A stretch of DNA of 64,000 nt from Palsa-504 sp963744005 (GCA_963744005.1 CAVURU010000004.1:496001-560000); one strand, 5' to 3'. Positions 1 through 10,513 are shown, numbered from the stretch's first letter. Numbers and translations are program-made. The notes: a model not told the origin generated them from the letters alone.

Positions 1-89
1 GTGTCCGGCGCCTGGGCGCGGCCCGTGCCGGGCGTCTCGTCGTAGTAGACGATCTCCCGCCCGTCCGCCAGCCGGGCGCTGGCCTTCAC
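1..89 (-). CDS. galT: Probable galactose-1-phosphate uridylyltransferase, N-terminal fragment
   Basis: Only the first 29 or so codons lie in the window; the gene runs off the left edge. From a GTG at 89 the product begins VKASARLADGREIVYYDE, which matches the opening of actinobacterial GalT proteins (K-x-[ST]-x-RLADGRE-[IL]-[IV]-Y-[FY]-D). Family knowledge: GalT exchanges UMP between UDP-glucose and galactose-1-phosphate in the Leloir pathway. No in-frame ATG lies upstream, and a GGTGAG sequence about 12 nt before the GTG is a weak ribosome-binding site. It is divergent from the CNNM gene at 167. The assignment rests on a short N-terminus, so it is moderate. Confidence 0.55.
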   Translation of the reverse strand, partial: MKASARLADGREIVYYDETPGTGRAQAPD

Positions 90-166
90 ACTGACCGCGT
101 GCTCACCGGAGTCCCACGCTATCCGGTCTACACTGGCCAGACACATCTCGTACCAGGCAGAAAAAA

Positions 167-1555
167 ATGAGCATAGTAATCCTGGACATCATCATCGTCC
201 TGGTCATCGTGTGCATCGGGGGATTCTTCTCGGCGTCCGAGATGGCTCTCGTGTCGCTGCGCGAGGGCCAGGTCCGGGCGCTGTCCCGGCGGGGCAAGCG
301 CGGCCAGCGCACCGCGCGGCTGGCCAGCGACCCCAACCGGTTCTTCTCCGCCGTGCAGATCGGCGTGACCCTGGCCACCCTGGTCTCCGGCGCGTTCGGC
401 GCCGAGACCCTGGCCGGCTATCTCAAGTCGTGGATGATCAGGCAGGGCGTCAGCTCCGGCTGGGCCGGCCCGCTGGCGTTCCTCATCGTGACCGTGGCCA
501 TCACCTTCGTCAGCCTGGTCCTCGGCGAGCTGGCCCCCAAGCGGATCGGGCTGCAGCGGGCCCCGCGGCTGGCCCTGTTCGCCGCGCCGCTGCTGGACCG
601 GATCGCCACCCTGGCCCGCCCCGTCGTCTGGCTGCTGACCCGGTCGACCAACCTGATCGTGGCCATCCTGGGCGGCGATCCGCGCGTCGGCCGCCAGGCC
701 ATGACCGAGGAGGAGCTGCGCGACCTGGTCGCCGGCGCGCAGACGCTGGCCGCCGACGAGCGGCGCATCGTGGCGGAGGTGTTCGACGCCGGGAAGCGGC
801 AGATCCGCGAGGTGATCGTGCCGCGGACCGAGGTCATCTTCCTCGACGCCGAGACGCCGGTGGCCGCGGCCGCCTCGATTGCCGCCGATGTCCCGTACTC
901 CCGGCTGCCCGTCTTCACCGACAGCTATGACAACGTGATCGGCTTCGTGCACGTCCGGGACCTGCTCGGGCCCGCGGTCGCCGACCGCGAGCTGCCCGTC
1001 GGGCGGATCGCCCGGGCGGTGAAGTTCCTGCCCATCAGCAAGACCGTGCTGTCCGCGCTGTCGGAGATGCGCCGCGAGCGCGCCCACCTGGCCATCGTGG
1101 TCGACGACTACGGCGGCACGGCCGGCATCGTCACCCTGGAGGACCTGGTCGAGGAGCTGATCGGCGACATCAGGGACGAGTACGACACCGAGCAGGGCCA
1201 GTCGACCAGGCTGCGCGGCGGCGCGGTCGAGGTCGACGGCCTGCTGAACCTGGACGAGTTCGCCGAGCAGACCGGGATCAGGCTGCCCGAGGGCCCGTAC
1301 GAGACGGCCGCGGGCTACGTGCTGGCCGTGCACGGCGACCTGCCCGCCGCCGGGACCAGTGTCCGGATCGACGGGCACCGCATCACCGTGACCGAGCTGG
1401 ACGGCCGCCGCATCGCCCGGCTGCGCGTCGCCCCTGCGGACGGCGCCGAGAACCCCGAGAGCGCTGACGGTGCCCCGGCCGCGGCCGCCCAGACCCCGGG
1501 CGAGCCGCTCGCCACTCGGCTAGACTCCGAGAAATCCCAGGTGGAAGGCGGCTAG
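167..1555 (+). CDS. CNNM/CorC-HlyC family membrane protein with CBS pair
   Basis: A 462-residue membrane protein of the hemolysin-C/CNNM family, thought to act in divalent cation (Mg2+/Co2+) handling; 'hemolysin' is historical. Order: a DUF21/CNNM transmembrane domain (about residues 1-185) opening with a hydrophobic helix followed by FSASEMALVSL, then a cytoplasmic CBS pair (about 200-335, including VPRTEVIFLDAETPV and YGGTAGIVTLEDLVEELIGDI), then a CorC/HlyC C-terminal domain (about 345-425), and an Ala/Pro/Glu-rich tail. The ATG at 167 directly follows an A7 run and starts at the first membrane helix. The stop is 1 nt before guaA, so the two are probably cotranscribed. Substrate not determinable. 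Confidence 0.85.
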   Translation: MSIVILDIIIVLVIVCIGGFFSASEMALVSLREGQVRALSRRGKRGQRTARLASDPNRFFSAVQIGVTLATLVSGAFGAETLAGYLKSWMIRQGVSSGWAGPLAFLIVTVAITFVSLVLGELAPKRIGLQRAPRLALFAAPLLDRIATLARPVVWLLTRSTNLIVAILGGDPRVGRQAMTEEELRDLVAGAQTLAADERRIVAEVFDAGKRQIREVIVPRTEVIFLDAETPVAAAASIAADVPYSRLPVFTDSYDNVIGFVHVRDLLGPAVADRELPVGRIARAVKFLPISKTVLSALSEMRRERAHLAIVVDDYGGTAGIVTLEDLVEELIGDIRDEYDTEQGQSTRLRGGAVEVDGLLNLDEFAEQTGIRLPEGPYETAAGYVLAVHGDLPAAGTSVRIDGHRITVTELDGRRIARLRVAPADGAENPESADGAPAAAAQTPGEPLATRLDSEKSQVEGG

Positions 1556-1556
1556 C

Positions 1557-3107
1557 GTGCCCGGCGGCTTCGATAAGGTCCTGGTGGTCGACTTCGGCGC
1601 TCAATACGCCCAGCTGATCGCCCGGCGGGTACGCGAGTGCCACGTCTACTCCGAGATCGTCCCCTCGACCATGCCCGCCGAGGAGATGCTGGCCCGCCAG
1701 CCCAAGGCCATCATCCTGTCCGGCGGCCCGGCCTCGGTGTACGCCGACGGCGCCCCGCCTGCCCCGTCCGGCCTGCTCGAGGCCGGCCTGCCCGTGCTGG
1801 GCATCTGCTACGGCTTCCAGCTCATGGTGACCGGGCTGGGCGGCACGGTCGCGCGGACCGGCGTGGCCGAGTACGGCGCCACCGCCCTGGAGGCCGGACC
1901 GGGCCGCCTGCTGGACGGCACCCCGGCCCGGCAGCAGGTCTGGATGTCGCACGGGGACACCGCCACCGCGGCCCCGCCCGGCTTCGCCGTCACCGCGCAG
2001 ACCGCCGCCACCCCGGTGGCGGCCATCGAGGACCCGGCCCGCGGCCTGTACGGCGTCCAGTTCCACCCCGAGGTCATGCACACCGAGTACGGCACCCGCG
2101 TGCTGGCCCGCTTCCTCGAGCTGGCCGGCTGCCGGCCGTCCTGGACCATGCTCAACATCGTCGAGGACCAGGTGGCCGCCATAAGGGACCAGATCGGCGA
2201 CGGCCGGGCCATCTGCGGGCTGTCCGGCGGGGTCGACTCCGCGGTGGCCGCCGCGCTCGTGCAGCGGGCCATCGGTGACCGCCTGACCTGCGTGTTCGTC
2301 GATCACGGCCTGCTGCGCCAGGGCGAGGCGGAGCAGGTCGAAGAGGACTTCGTGGCCGCCACCGGGGTCCGCCTGGTGGTCGCGGACGAGGCGGCGGTGT
2401 TCACCGCGGCGCTGGCCGGGGTGGCCGACCCGGAGCAGAAGCGGAAGATCATCGGCCGCGAGTTCATCCGCGCCTTCGAGCGCGCCGCGCGGCAGATCAA
2501 GGGCGAGGCCGGCGAGTGCGAGTTCCTGGTCCAGGGCACGCTGTACCCGGACGTGGTGGAGTCCGGCGGCGGCACCGGCACGGCCAACATCAAGTCGCAC
2601 CACAACGTCGGCGGCCTGCCCGATGACCTGAAGTTCCGCCTGGTCGAGCCGCTGCGCTGGCTGTTCAAGGACGAGGTGCGCCGGGTCGGCGAGGAACTCG
2701 GGCTGCCCCAGGCCATCGTCCGGCGCCAGCCCTTCCCCGGACCCGGGCTGGCCATCAGGATCGTCGGCGAGGTCACCCCCGAACGGCTGCGGATCCTGCG
2801 CGCGGCCGACGCCATCGCCCGCGAGGAGATGTCCGCCGCCGGGCTGGATGACCAGGTCTGGCAGTGCCCGGTGGTGCTGCTGGCCGACGTGCGGTCGGTC
2901 GGCGTGCAGGGGGACGGGCGCAGCTACGGCCATCCCATCGTGCTGCGCCCGGTCACCAGCGAGGACGCCATGACCGCGGACTGGGCCCGGCTGCCCGCCG
3001 AGGTCCTGGCCCGGATCTCGGGCCGGATCACCAACGAGGTCCCGGAGATCAACCGAGTGGTCCTCGACGTGACCAGCAAGCCGCCCGGCACCATCGAGTG
3101 GGAATAG
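1557..3107 (+). CDS. guaA: GMP synthase (glutamine-hydrolysing)
   Basis: Converts XMP to GMP using ATP and glutamine, the last step of guanine nucleotide synthesis. The class I amidotransferase domain occupies about residues 7-195, with the nucleophile Cys84 in GICYGFQ and His170/Glu172 in QFHPEV. The ATP pyrophosphatase domain has its P-loop SGGVDS at 223-228, and the C-terminal dimerisation domain ends in KPPGTIEWE, as is usual. The length of 516 residues is normal. The GTG start lies 1 nt after the preceding stop. guaB and guaB3, which act upstream in the same pathway, are 7.5 kb away on the same strand. Confidence 0.97.
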   Translation: MPGGFDKVLVVDFGAQYAQLIARRVRECHVYSEIVPSTMPAEEMLARQPKAIILSGGPASVYADGAPPAPSGLLEAGLPVLGICYGFQLMVTGLGGTVARTGVAEYGATALEAGPGRLLDGTPARQQVWMSHGDTATAAPPGFAVTAQTAATPVAAIEDPARGLYGVQFHPEVMHTEYGTRVLARFLELAGCRPSWTMLNIVEDQVAAIRDQIGDGRAICGLSGGVDSAVAAALVQRAIGDRLTCVFVDHGLLRQGEAEQVEEDFVAATGVRLVVADEAAVFTAALAGVADPEQKRKIIGREFIRAFERAARQIKGEAGECEFLVQGTLYPDVVESGGGTGTANIKSHHNVGGLPDDLKFRLVEPLRWLFKDEVRRVGEELGLPQAIVRRQPFPGPGLAIRIVGEVTPERLRILRAADAIAREEMSAAGLDDQVWQCPVVLLADVRSVGVQGDGRSYGHPIVLRPVTSEDAMTADWARLPAEVLARISGRITNEVPEINRVVLDVTSKPPGTIEWE

Positions 3108-3307
3108 AGCGTCGCGCGCGTCAACGCGCTTTCACGGGGCTGACCTGCATGATGCTGCGGCATGAATCTTTTTTCCAAGTCATTTTTTAATGGGATATAT
3201 GCCGCCAGTAATTGCCGGTGCGCATTCTATAATTGCTCAGCTCTTTTGGTTATGCTGGCTTTCTTGCTAATTCCTTGATGGCTTGAAGTCAGATAGGTAG
3301 ACATGAC
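3108..3307 (+). promoter_or_regulatory. AT-rich intergenic region, probable promoter of the diguanylate cyclase gene
   Basis: Two hundred bases between guaA and the next gene. From about 3160 to 3305 the base composition falls sharply below the surrounding coding DNA, with T-rich tracts at 3167-3190 and TATAAT-like sequence (TCTATAATTG) near 3227-3236. The clearest reading is a promoter or 5' UTR for the downstream membrane diguanylate cyclase. I found no confident hairpin terminator or riboswitch fold. Confidence 0.4.
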
Positions 3308-5071
3308 ATGCGGACGCTGGCCCGGGCCGCGACCACCTCGCTCATAGCGCTCGCCGTCGTGCTCGGGCTCGCCGTGGCCGCGGTGGCCGCGATCGGGATC
3401 GTGAGCACCCAGTCGGCGGCGGGTCTCGGCAACACCATCGCGGACGAGGAGCTGACCAGCTCGACCGTGACCGGTCAGCTGGCCCGCAGTATCGACGCCG
3501 CGTACGCCTCCGCGCAGGCCGCCGTGCAGGCTGGGCCGTCCGCCGAGCGGACCCGGCTGCTCGGCACCCTGTACACCAGCCTGCTGCCCACGGCCGACGC
3601 CCAGCTGTTCTCGCTGCAGCAGCTGCACGCCGGCGACTCGCCGGGCGGCCAGGCCGACATCAGGCTGCTCGGCCAGCAGTGGACCGCCCTCCGTGACCTG
3701 CTCAGCCCGGCCAGCCTGACCGCCGGGCCGCCCGCCGCCACGGCGGCCCGGCTGACCTCGGCTTACCAGCCCGTCAGCGCCCACCTGGACCGGCTGTTCA
3801 CCCAGGCGCTGGACGACGCCCAGGCCGATCACGCCCAGGCCTCGGCGAACGCGGCCCGCACCACCGGCTGGCTCGTCGGCGTCGGCGTCCTCGGCCTCAT
3901 CGCCGGCGCGGGCTCCCTCGTCCTGGGCGTGCGCCGCATCCGCCGCAACCTGGAGCCGAGCCAGGATCAGGCCGAGTTCGCCGACACCCTGCAGATCGCC
4001 AGCGACGAGGACGAGGCCCATCAGCTCCTGCAGCGTCACCTCGAGCGGACCCTGCCCGCCACCACCGCGATCGTGCTGAACCGGAACAACAGCGCCGACC
4101 GGCTGGAGGCCGTCACGCCGCTGCCGGCCGGCTCGCCGCTGGCCATGACCCTGCGCGGGGCCGAGCCGCGCTCGTGCCTGGCCGTCCGGTCCGGCCGCCT
4201 GCACCGCGAAGGCGAAGGGCGGGCCGCCCTGCTGTGCTGCGCGGTGTGCGGTCCCGGGCCCGGGGCATCGGCGTGCGTCCCGCTCACCGTCGGCGGCGAG
4301 GTCATCGGCTCGGTCCTGCTCAGCCGCTCGGCGCCCTACGGCGAAGCGGAGGAGCAGCGGATCCGCGACTCGGTCGGCCAGGCCGCTCCCGTCCTGGCCA
4401 ACCTGCGCAACCTGGCCGTGGCCGAGTTCCGGGCCGCGACCGACGGGCTCACCGGGCTGCCCAACCAGCGGGCCGTCACCGACGCCCTGAAGCGGACCTT
4501 CGCCCAGGCCCTGACCACCCGGACGCCGCTCGCCCTGCTGCTGCTCGACCTGGACCACTTCAAGCAGATCAACGACCAGCGCGGGCACCCCGTCGGGGAC
4601 CAGGTGCTGGCCAACGTGGGCGCCACGCTGAGCAGCGTGCTCCGCAGCCGGGACTTCGCCAGGCGCAAGGGCGGCGAGGAATTCGCCGTCCTGCTGCCCG
4701 GCACCGAGATCGCCACCGCGCTGGAGATCGCCGAGCGCGTCCGCTCGGCCATCTCCGAGATCTCGGTGCCGGGCACCGACGTGACGGTCACCGCCTCGGT
4801 CGGCGTGGCCGGCTATCCCGACCACGCCGCCACCCCGGACCGCCCCGAGCGGCTGGCCGACGCCGCCCTCTACGTGGCCAAGCGGCGCGGCCGTAACCGC
4901 GTCGAGCTGGCCGAGCCCGCCGCCGACGCCCCGGCCGCCGGCTCGCCAGCCGAGGCCCCCGCCCCGGCTGACCAGCCCGGCTCCGCAGCCGGGCCCGCCG
5001 GCCCGGCTGATCCGTCCCCCTCGCCAGGCCGCTCCGGGCTCATCCCGCAGCCCGCGTCGCCCGCCGGGTGA
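3308..5071 (+). CDS. Membrane-anchored diguanylate cyclase (GAF-like plus GGDEF)
   Basis: Predicted to make cyclic di-GMP from two GTP. An N-terminal transmembrane helix (about residues 8-30) and a second one (about 187-208) flank a roughly 155-residue extracytoplasmic helical sensor region. A GAF-like region (about 220-370) precedes a GGDEF domain (about 375-535). The active-site motif is intact (GGEEF at 455-459), and an RxxD inhibitory site (RSRD, 446-449) sits exactly five residues before it, so product feedback inhibition is expected. Metal and substrate residues are visible in DLDHFKQIND. The tail after about residue 540 is Pro/Ala-rich. The ATG at 3308 begins at the first hydrophobic segment. 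The signal sensed is unknown. Confidence 0.88.
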   Translation: MRTLARAATTSLIALAVVLGLAVAAVAAIGIVSTQSAAGLGNTIADEELTSSTVTGQLARSIDAAYASAQAAVQAGPSAERTRLLGTLYTSLLPTADAQLFSLQQLHAGDSPGGQADIRLLGQQWTALRDLLSPASLTAGPPAATAARLTSAYQPVSAHLDRLFTQALDDAQADHAQASANAARTTGWLVGVGVLGLIAGAGSLVLGVRRIRRNLEPSQDQAEFADTLQIASDEDEAHQLLQRHLERTLPATTAIVLNRNNSADRLEAVTPLPAGSPLAMTLRGAEPRSCLAVRSGRLHREGEGRAALLCCAVCGPGPGASACVPLTVGGEVIGSVLLSRSAPYGEAEEQRIRDSVGQAAPVLANLRNLAVAEFRAATDGLTGLPNQRAVTDALKRTFAQALTTRTPLALLLLDLDHFKQINDQRGHPVGDQVLANVGATLSSVLRSRDFARRKGGEEFAVLLPGTEIATALEIAERVRSAISEISVPGTDVTVTASVGVAGYPDHAATPDRPERLADAALYVAKRRGRNRVELAEPAADAPAAGSPAEAPAPADQPGSAAGPAGPADPSPSPGRSGLIPQPASPAG

Positions 5072-5111
5072 TCCGCCGGGCACGAGTCCCGCCCGCCGAT
5101 CACCCGGCGGG
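5060..5111. terminator. Bidirectional hairpin between convergent genes
   Basis: A perfect 14-bp inverted repeat, CCCGCCGGGTGATC (5060-5073) and GATCACCCGGCGGG (5098-5111), with a 24-nt loop. It includes the stop codon of the diguanylate cyclase gene and faces the end of the coiled-coil gene on the other strand. There is no U tract, as is common for actinomycete terminators. Confidence 0.55.
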
Positions 5112-5147
5112 TGCATGTCCCGCCCGCGTGGCCGCTCGCGCGCCCCG

Positions 5148-6632
5148 CTACCGGCCGCCGTCGCGCTGGGCGGGGACCTGGCGCTCGGTCGGCCGCAGCA
5201 GCGCCTCGGCCAGCGTCAGCACCGTCTCCTCCAGCGAGCCGAGCCGCCCGTCGATCTGCTCCTGGGCCGCATCCACGACCTTGGACATGCTCTCGCCGAT
5301 CTCGTCGATCTCGGCCGAACCCGGCCGTGACCGCAGCTCGTCCAGCTTGGCCCCGAGCTCGGCGAACCGGCCGTCGGCCGTGCCCAGCTGGTCGCCGACC
5401 GCGCCGAACCGCTCGCCCAGCCCGTCGAACCGCTCGCCCAGCCCGTCGAACCGCTCGCCGAGGCCGTCGAACCGGCCGCCCAGCGCCTCGACCCGGGCGG
5501 ACATGCCGTCCATCCAGCCGTCCAGGCCGTCCAGCCGCCCGCCGAGCGTGCCGACCTTGCCGTCCACCGCGCTGAGCCGGCTGTCCACCGCGCCCAGCTT
5601 GCTGTCCACCGGGCCGAGCTTGCTCTGCAGCGAGCCGAGCTTGCCGTCCACCGACGACATCTCCTTGTCGATGAGGCTGACCCGGTCGTACTGGTCGTCG
5701 AGCCGCTCGTCGAGGCGCTCCAGCTTGGTGTCCAGCGCCGCGACCCGGGCGTCGGCCGTCCCCACCTTGGCGTCGGTCGCGGTCAGCTTGGCGTCGAGTG
5801 ATCCGAGCTTGTCGTCGGTGTCGTCCAGCCGCTCGTCCAGCCGCTCGATCCGGCCGTGCACCAGCTGGACCTGGCTGCCGATCGTGTCGACCTGGGTGCC
5901 CAGGCCGGTCACCGTCTCGGTCAGCCCGCGGGTCACCGTGGTGATCGTCTCCGCCGCCTCGGTGACTGCGGCCGCGGTGGCCTCGGCGCTGTGGTCCAGC
6001 CTGGCGGCCAGCGTGGTGAAGCCGACCTCGGTGCGCCCCTTGACCGCGGCCACCTCCTTGTCCAGCTGGGTCGTGCGCTGGACCAGCTCGGCGACGGACT
6101 TGTCCAGCCGGTTGAACCGCCCGGCCGCCGACTCCATGCTCTGCTGCAGCTTGCCCACCCCCTGCTGCAGCCGGGTCAGCCGCTCGTCCTGGGCCTTCAG
6201 CGCGTCCAGGGTCTGGCCCATGGTGTCGCACACCGACTGCAGCCGGGGCAGCGCCTGCTCGACGTTCTCGGCCACCGTGCCGAGGTCCGCCCACAGCGAC
6301 GGCAGCTCGGCCAGCGGCATGACCTGGGCGCGGAGCAGCTCGATGTGCTCGGCCAGCGACTCGGCCCAGGCCGGCGGCTTGGCCATGGCCTGGTCCAAAG
6401 ACCCGGCCAGCTGGTCGAGCCGGGCGGCCAGGCCGTTGATCTCCCGCTCCCGCATATCCTTCGACAGCCACTCCAGGCCCTCCAGGCGCTGCCGGATGTC
6501 CTCCAGCGCGCCCGCGTTCGAGCGCTGGTCCGCAACATGATCCTGGACGGTCCGGGCCAGCAGCTCGCGCATGCGGTCGGCGGCACCCGTCTGGTTCCCG
6601 CGAATCAGGATGTGGTTGCCAGGCTGATCCAT
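5148..6632 (-). CDS. Coiled-coil protein of unknown function
   Basis: A 494-residue acidic, almost entirely helical protein with no signal peptide or membrane helix. The middle and C-terminal parts are built from degenerate repeats of the form L-D-x-L-x-E/G-R-F/L, including consecutive DGLGERF copies (DNA 5400-5470), and long DxKLxxVDxKL heptads, consistent with an extended coiled coil or trimeric fibre-like rod. The ATG at 6632 is chosen because AAGGAG lies 5 nt upstream; longer in-frame starts lack such a site. It is divergent from groES across a 303-bp region. The repeats resemble structural or scaffold proteins, but no catalytic domain is recognisable and I assign no function. Confidence 0.7.
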   Translation of the reverse strand: MDQPGNHILIRGNQTGAADRMRELLARTVQDHVADQRSNAGALEDIRQRLEGLEWLSKDMREREINGLAARLDQLAGSLDQAMAKPPAWAESLAEHIELLRAQVMPLAELPSLWADLGTVAENVEQALPRLQSVCDTMGQTLDALKAQDERLTRLQQGVGKLQQSMESAAGRFNRLDKSVAELVQRTTQLDKEVAAVKGRTEVGFTTLAARLDHSAEATAAAVTEAAETITTVTRGLTETVTGLGTQVDTIGSQVQLVHGRIERLDERLDDTDDKLGSLDAKLTATDAKVGTADARVAALDTKLERLDERLDDQYDRVSLIDKEMSSVDGKLGSLQSKLGPVDSKLGAVDSRLSAVDGKVGTLGGRLDGLDGWMDGMSARVEALGGRFDGLGERFDGLGERFDGLGERFGAVGDQLGTADGRFAELGAKLDELRSRPGSAEIDEIGESMSKVVDAAQEQIDGRLGSLEETVLTLAEALLRPTERQVPAQRDGGR

Positions 6633-6935
6633 GATGCTCCTTAGCGAGGGGTGGTCACGTCTGGCTGCCGCCATCGACCGCCAGGGTCGGCACCAGGACC
6701 CGATTACTCTAGTAGCTACATGTAATCGATTGTGCACGCAGAGCGAAACTGGCTGCTCACCTCCGGTGCGAGCCGGCTTGACGGCCGGACGCGCCCGTCC
6801 TAATGTTCAGGATTAGCACTCACTGATGTAGAGTGCTAACGCGACGAGGCAGTCTGGCACCCGCGACGGCAGGCGGCCGCGTTCATCCTCTTCAGCAACT
6901 CCACCATTAGCCTTTCCGAAGGGGGAGGTCAGATC
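6633..6935. promoter_or_regulatory. Divergent promoter region between the coiled-coil gene and groES
   Basis: 303 bp without a gene. It holds an AT-rich patch at 6700-6735 (CTAGTAGCTACATGTAATCG) that could serve the leftward gene, the CIRCE element at 6813-6839, and the groES leader, which ends in a GAAGGGGGAGGT ribosome-binding site. I see no small open reading frame that I would call a gene. Confidence 0.55.
6813..6839. promoter_or_regulatory. CIRCE element (HrcA operator)
   Basis: TTAGCACTC - 9 nt - GAGTGCTAA, a perfect match to the CIRCE consensus, about 97 nt upstream of groES. HrcA binds CIRCE to repress chaperonin genes under non-stress conditions. The hrcA gene is not in this window. 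Confidence 0.95.
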
Positions 6936-7247
6936 GTGACGACCGCCACCAAGGTAGTAATCAAGCCGCTCGAGGACCGCATCGTGGTCCGTCCCCTCGA
7001 GGCCGAGCAGACCACCGCATCCGGGTTGGTCATCCCGGACACCGCCAAGGAGAAGCCCCAGGAGGGCGAAGTCGTGGCGGTGGGCCCGGGTCGCTTTGAC
7101 GACGCCGGGACCAAGCGCGTGCCGATCGACGTCAAGGTCGGCGACGTGGTGCTGTACAGCAAGTACGGCGGCACCGAGGTGAAGTACTCGGGCGAGGAGT
7201 ACCTCGTCCTGTCCGCGCGTGACGTGCTCGCTGTCATCGACAAGTAG
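6936..7247 (+). CDS. groES: Co-chaperonin GroES
   Basis: A 103-residue GroES (Hsp10), which caps the GroEL ring during ATP-driven folding. The sequence has the family features: KPLEDRIVVRPLEAEQTTASG with the mobile loop, then IPDTAKEKPQEGEVVAVGPG and VLYSKYGGTEVKY. The GTG start follows GAAGGGGGAGGT at a good distance. It is the first gene after the CIRCE operator and forms an operon with groEL, separated by 88 bp that contain a strong hairpin. Confidence 0.97.
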   Translation: MTTATKVVIKPLEDRIVVRPLEAEQTTASGLVIPDTAKEKPQEGEVVAVGPGRFDDAGTKRVPIDVKVGDVVLYSKYGGTEVKYSGEEYLVLSARDVLAVIDK

Positions 7248-7257
7248 AGCTCGCGGT

Positions 7258-7292
7258 ACGACGGGGCAGGCCCACTGGTCCTGCCCCGTCGT
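7258..7292 (+). terminator. Intercistronic hairpin between groES and groEL
   Basis: A perfect 13-bp stem, ACGACGGGGCAGG (7258-7270) and CCTGCCCCGTCGT (7280-7292), with a 9-nt loop. No T tract follows. It may be a partial terminator or an RNA-processing/stability element that sets the groES to groEL ratio; the sequence cannot distinguish these. Confidence 0.6.
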
Positions 7293-7335
7293 CTGCTCCA
7301 TGAATTCGGTCCAACCGTAGGTTGAGGAATTTTCA

Positions 7336-8952
<1,617 letters not shown>

Positions 8953-8975
8953 GGTCCGCGTTCCGGATCTGGCCA

Positions 8976-9028
8976 GACCCGGGTTCCAGCCCCCCTGCCG
9001 GGGTGCTGGGATCCGGGTTTGGTGTTTC
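8976..9028 (+). terminator. groEL terminator
   Basis: An imperfect inverted repeat, ACCCGGGTTCCAGCCCCC and GGGGTGCTGGGATCCGGGTT, directly after groEL, followed by a T-rich run (TTTGGTGTTTCT). The form is that of an intrinsic terminator. Confidence 0.65.
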
Positions 9029-9127
9029 TGATGTCTTTACTTGCGTTTGTTCCGGTGCGTTACTGCCATAGTGGGCGGATTTCCCGCCGCCCCGCCGGTG
9101 AGTGGGAGACACGAGCAGGGAGACGCC

Positions 9128-10513
9128 GTGCGCCTGGGACGTAGGGCCGCCGCCGCGGCCGGCGCCGGGACCCTGGTCGCCGCCCTGGCCGTCGCGACCG
9201 TCCCGCCGGCTGCGGTGACCGCAGCGCCCGCGGCCCTGCACTCCCCGGGCTCACTCCGCCAGGTGCCCGCCACCGCGCAGTGCGAGGCGGACTTCGGCGT
9301 GGCGTGCTACCAGCCGCTGCAGCTCCAGCGCGCGTACGATCTCGGCCCGCTGTACGCCCAGGGCGTGACCGGCCGGGGCGTCACGATCGCCATCGTGGAC
9401 TCCTTCGGTTCCCCCACCATCCAGGCCGACCTGGCCGCCTTCGATCAGGCCCTCGGCCTGCCCGCCCCGCCGTCCTTCACCGTCATCCAGCCCGCCGGAG
9501 CCGTCCCGCCCTACGACCCGGCCGACGCCGACATGGTGGGCTGGGCCGGCGAGACCACCCTGGACGTGGAGTACGCGCACGCCATCGCGCCCGGCGCCAG
9601 CATCCTGCTCGTCGAGACGCCGGTCTCGGAGAGCGAGGGGGTGACCGGGTTCCCCCAGATCGTCCAGGCCGAGGAGTACGTGATCGATCACCAGCTCGGC
9701 GACGTGATCAGCCAGAGCTTCAGCGCCGCCGAGCAGACCTTCGCCGCCCGGGACGCCGTCGAGGCGCTGCGCGGCGCGTACACCGACGCCGACGCCCATC
9801 AGGTCACCGTGCTGTCCAGCACCGGTGACAGCGGGGCGGCCAACGTCGGCCGGGACGGCCAGACCTACCTCACCGCCCCCACCACGACCTGGCCGCCCAG
9901 CGACCCCCTGGTCACCGCGGTCGGCGGTACCCAGCTGCACCTGGACGCCAGCGGTCAGCGCACCTCGCCCGACACGGTGTGGAACGACACCGACAGCATC
10001 CCGGCCAGCCAGTTCGTCTTCGGCGACGACGGCCCTCATCCGCTCGCCACCGGGAGCGGGCTGTCGGCGCTGTTCTCCCGGCCGTCCTACCAGGACCCGG
10101 TCCGCGCCGTGGTCGGCGACCGCCGGGGCGTGCCCGACATCTCGATGAGCGCGGCCTGCGACGGGGCCGTCGACGTCTACCACACGTTCGCCGGCCAGGC
10201 CCCCGGCTGGCGTCAGACCTGCGGCACCAGCGAGGCCGTCCCGCTGTTCGCGGGCATCGTGGCCCTCGCCGACCAGGTCGCCCATCACCGGCTCGGCCTC
10301 ATCAACCCCGCCCTCTACCAGATGTCCGCCCGCCACCTCCCCGGGCTGATCGACGTGACCAGCGGCGACACCACCGTGACCGTCGAGGCGGGCGGCCAGC
10401 CCGTCACCGTCCCGGGCAATGCCGCGGGCCCCGGCTATGACCTGGCGTCCGGGGTGGGCACGGTGAACGCGGCCCAGTTCGTCCCGGAGCTGGCCCAGCT
10501 GGCCGGCCACTGA
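9128..10513 (+). CDS. Secreted S53 family serine protease (sedolisin)
   Basis: A 461-residue exported serine-carboxyl peptidase. Catalytic residues are all visible: Glu142 and Asp146 in GETTLDVEYAH, oxyanion Asp234 in STGDSGA, and Ser368 in CGTSEAVPLFAG. The C-terminal DVTSGD and GPGYDLASGVGT segments fit the Ca2+ site. The GTG at 9128 is chosen because AGGGAG lies just upstream and it opens a basic-plus-hydrophobic signal peptide; an in-frame start at 9041 would bury that signal. The mature protein goes straight from the signal peptide into the catalytic domain after a short Cys-containing segment, so the usual large activation prodomain is missing. Monocistronic. Confidence 0.88.
   Translation: MRLGRRAAAAAGAGTLVAALAVATVPPAAVTAAPAALHSPGSLRQVPATAQCEADFGVACYQPLQLQRAYDLGPLYAQGVTGRGVTIAIVDSFGSPTIQADLAAFDQALGLPAPPSFTVIQPAGAVPPYDPADADMVGWAGETTLDVEYAHAIAPGASILLVETPVSESEGVTGFPQIVQAEEYVIDHQLGDVISQSFSAAEQTFAARDAVEALRGAYTDADAHQVTVLSSTGDSGAANVGRDGQTYLTAPTTTWPPSDPLVTAVGGTQLHLDASGQRTSPDTVWNDTDSIPASQFVFGDDGPHPLATGSGLSALFSRPSYQDPVRAVVGDRRGVPDISMSAACDGAVDVYHTFAGQAPGWRQTCGTSEAVPLFAGIVALADQVAHHRLGLINPALYQMSARHLPGLIDVTSGDTTVTVEAGGQPVTVPGNAAGPGYDLASGVGTVNAAQFVPELAQLAGH

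Noticed and set aside
128..1378. Long minus-strand frame opposite the CNNM gene
   Set aside because: It is the complement of a well-conserved gene; long antisense frames are expected in very high-GC DNA, and the translation (His/Asp/Gln/Gly-rich) fits no family.
5068..6540. Ser-rich plus-strand frame opposite the coiled-coil gene
   Set aside because: Ser/Arg-rich translation is the reverse of GAC/GAG-rich codons; the minus strand has a strong ribosome-binding site and heptad pattern.
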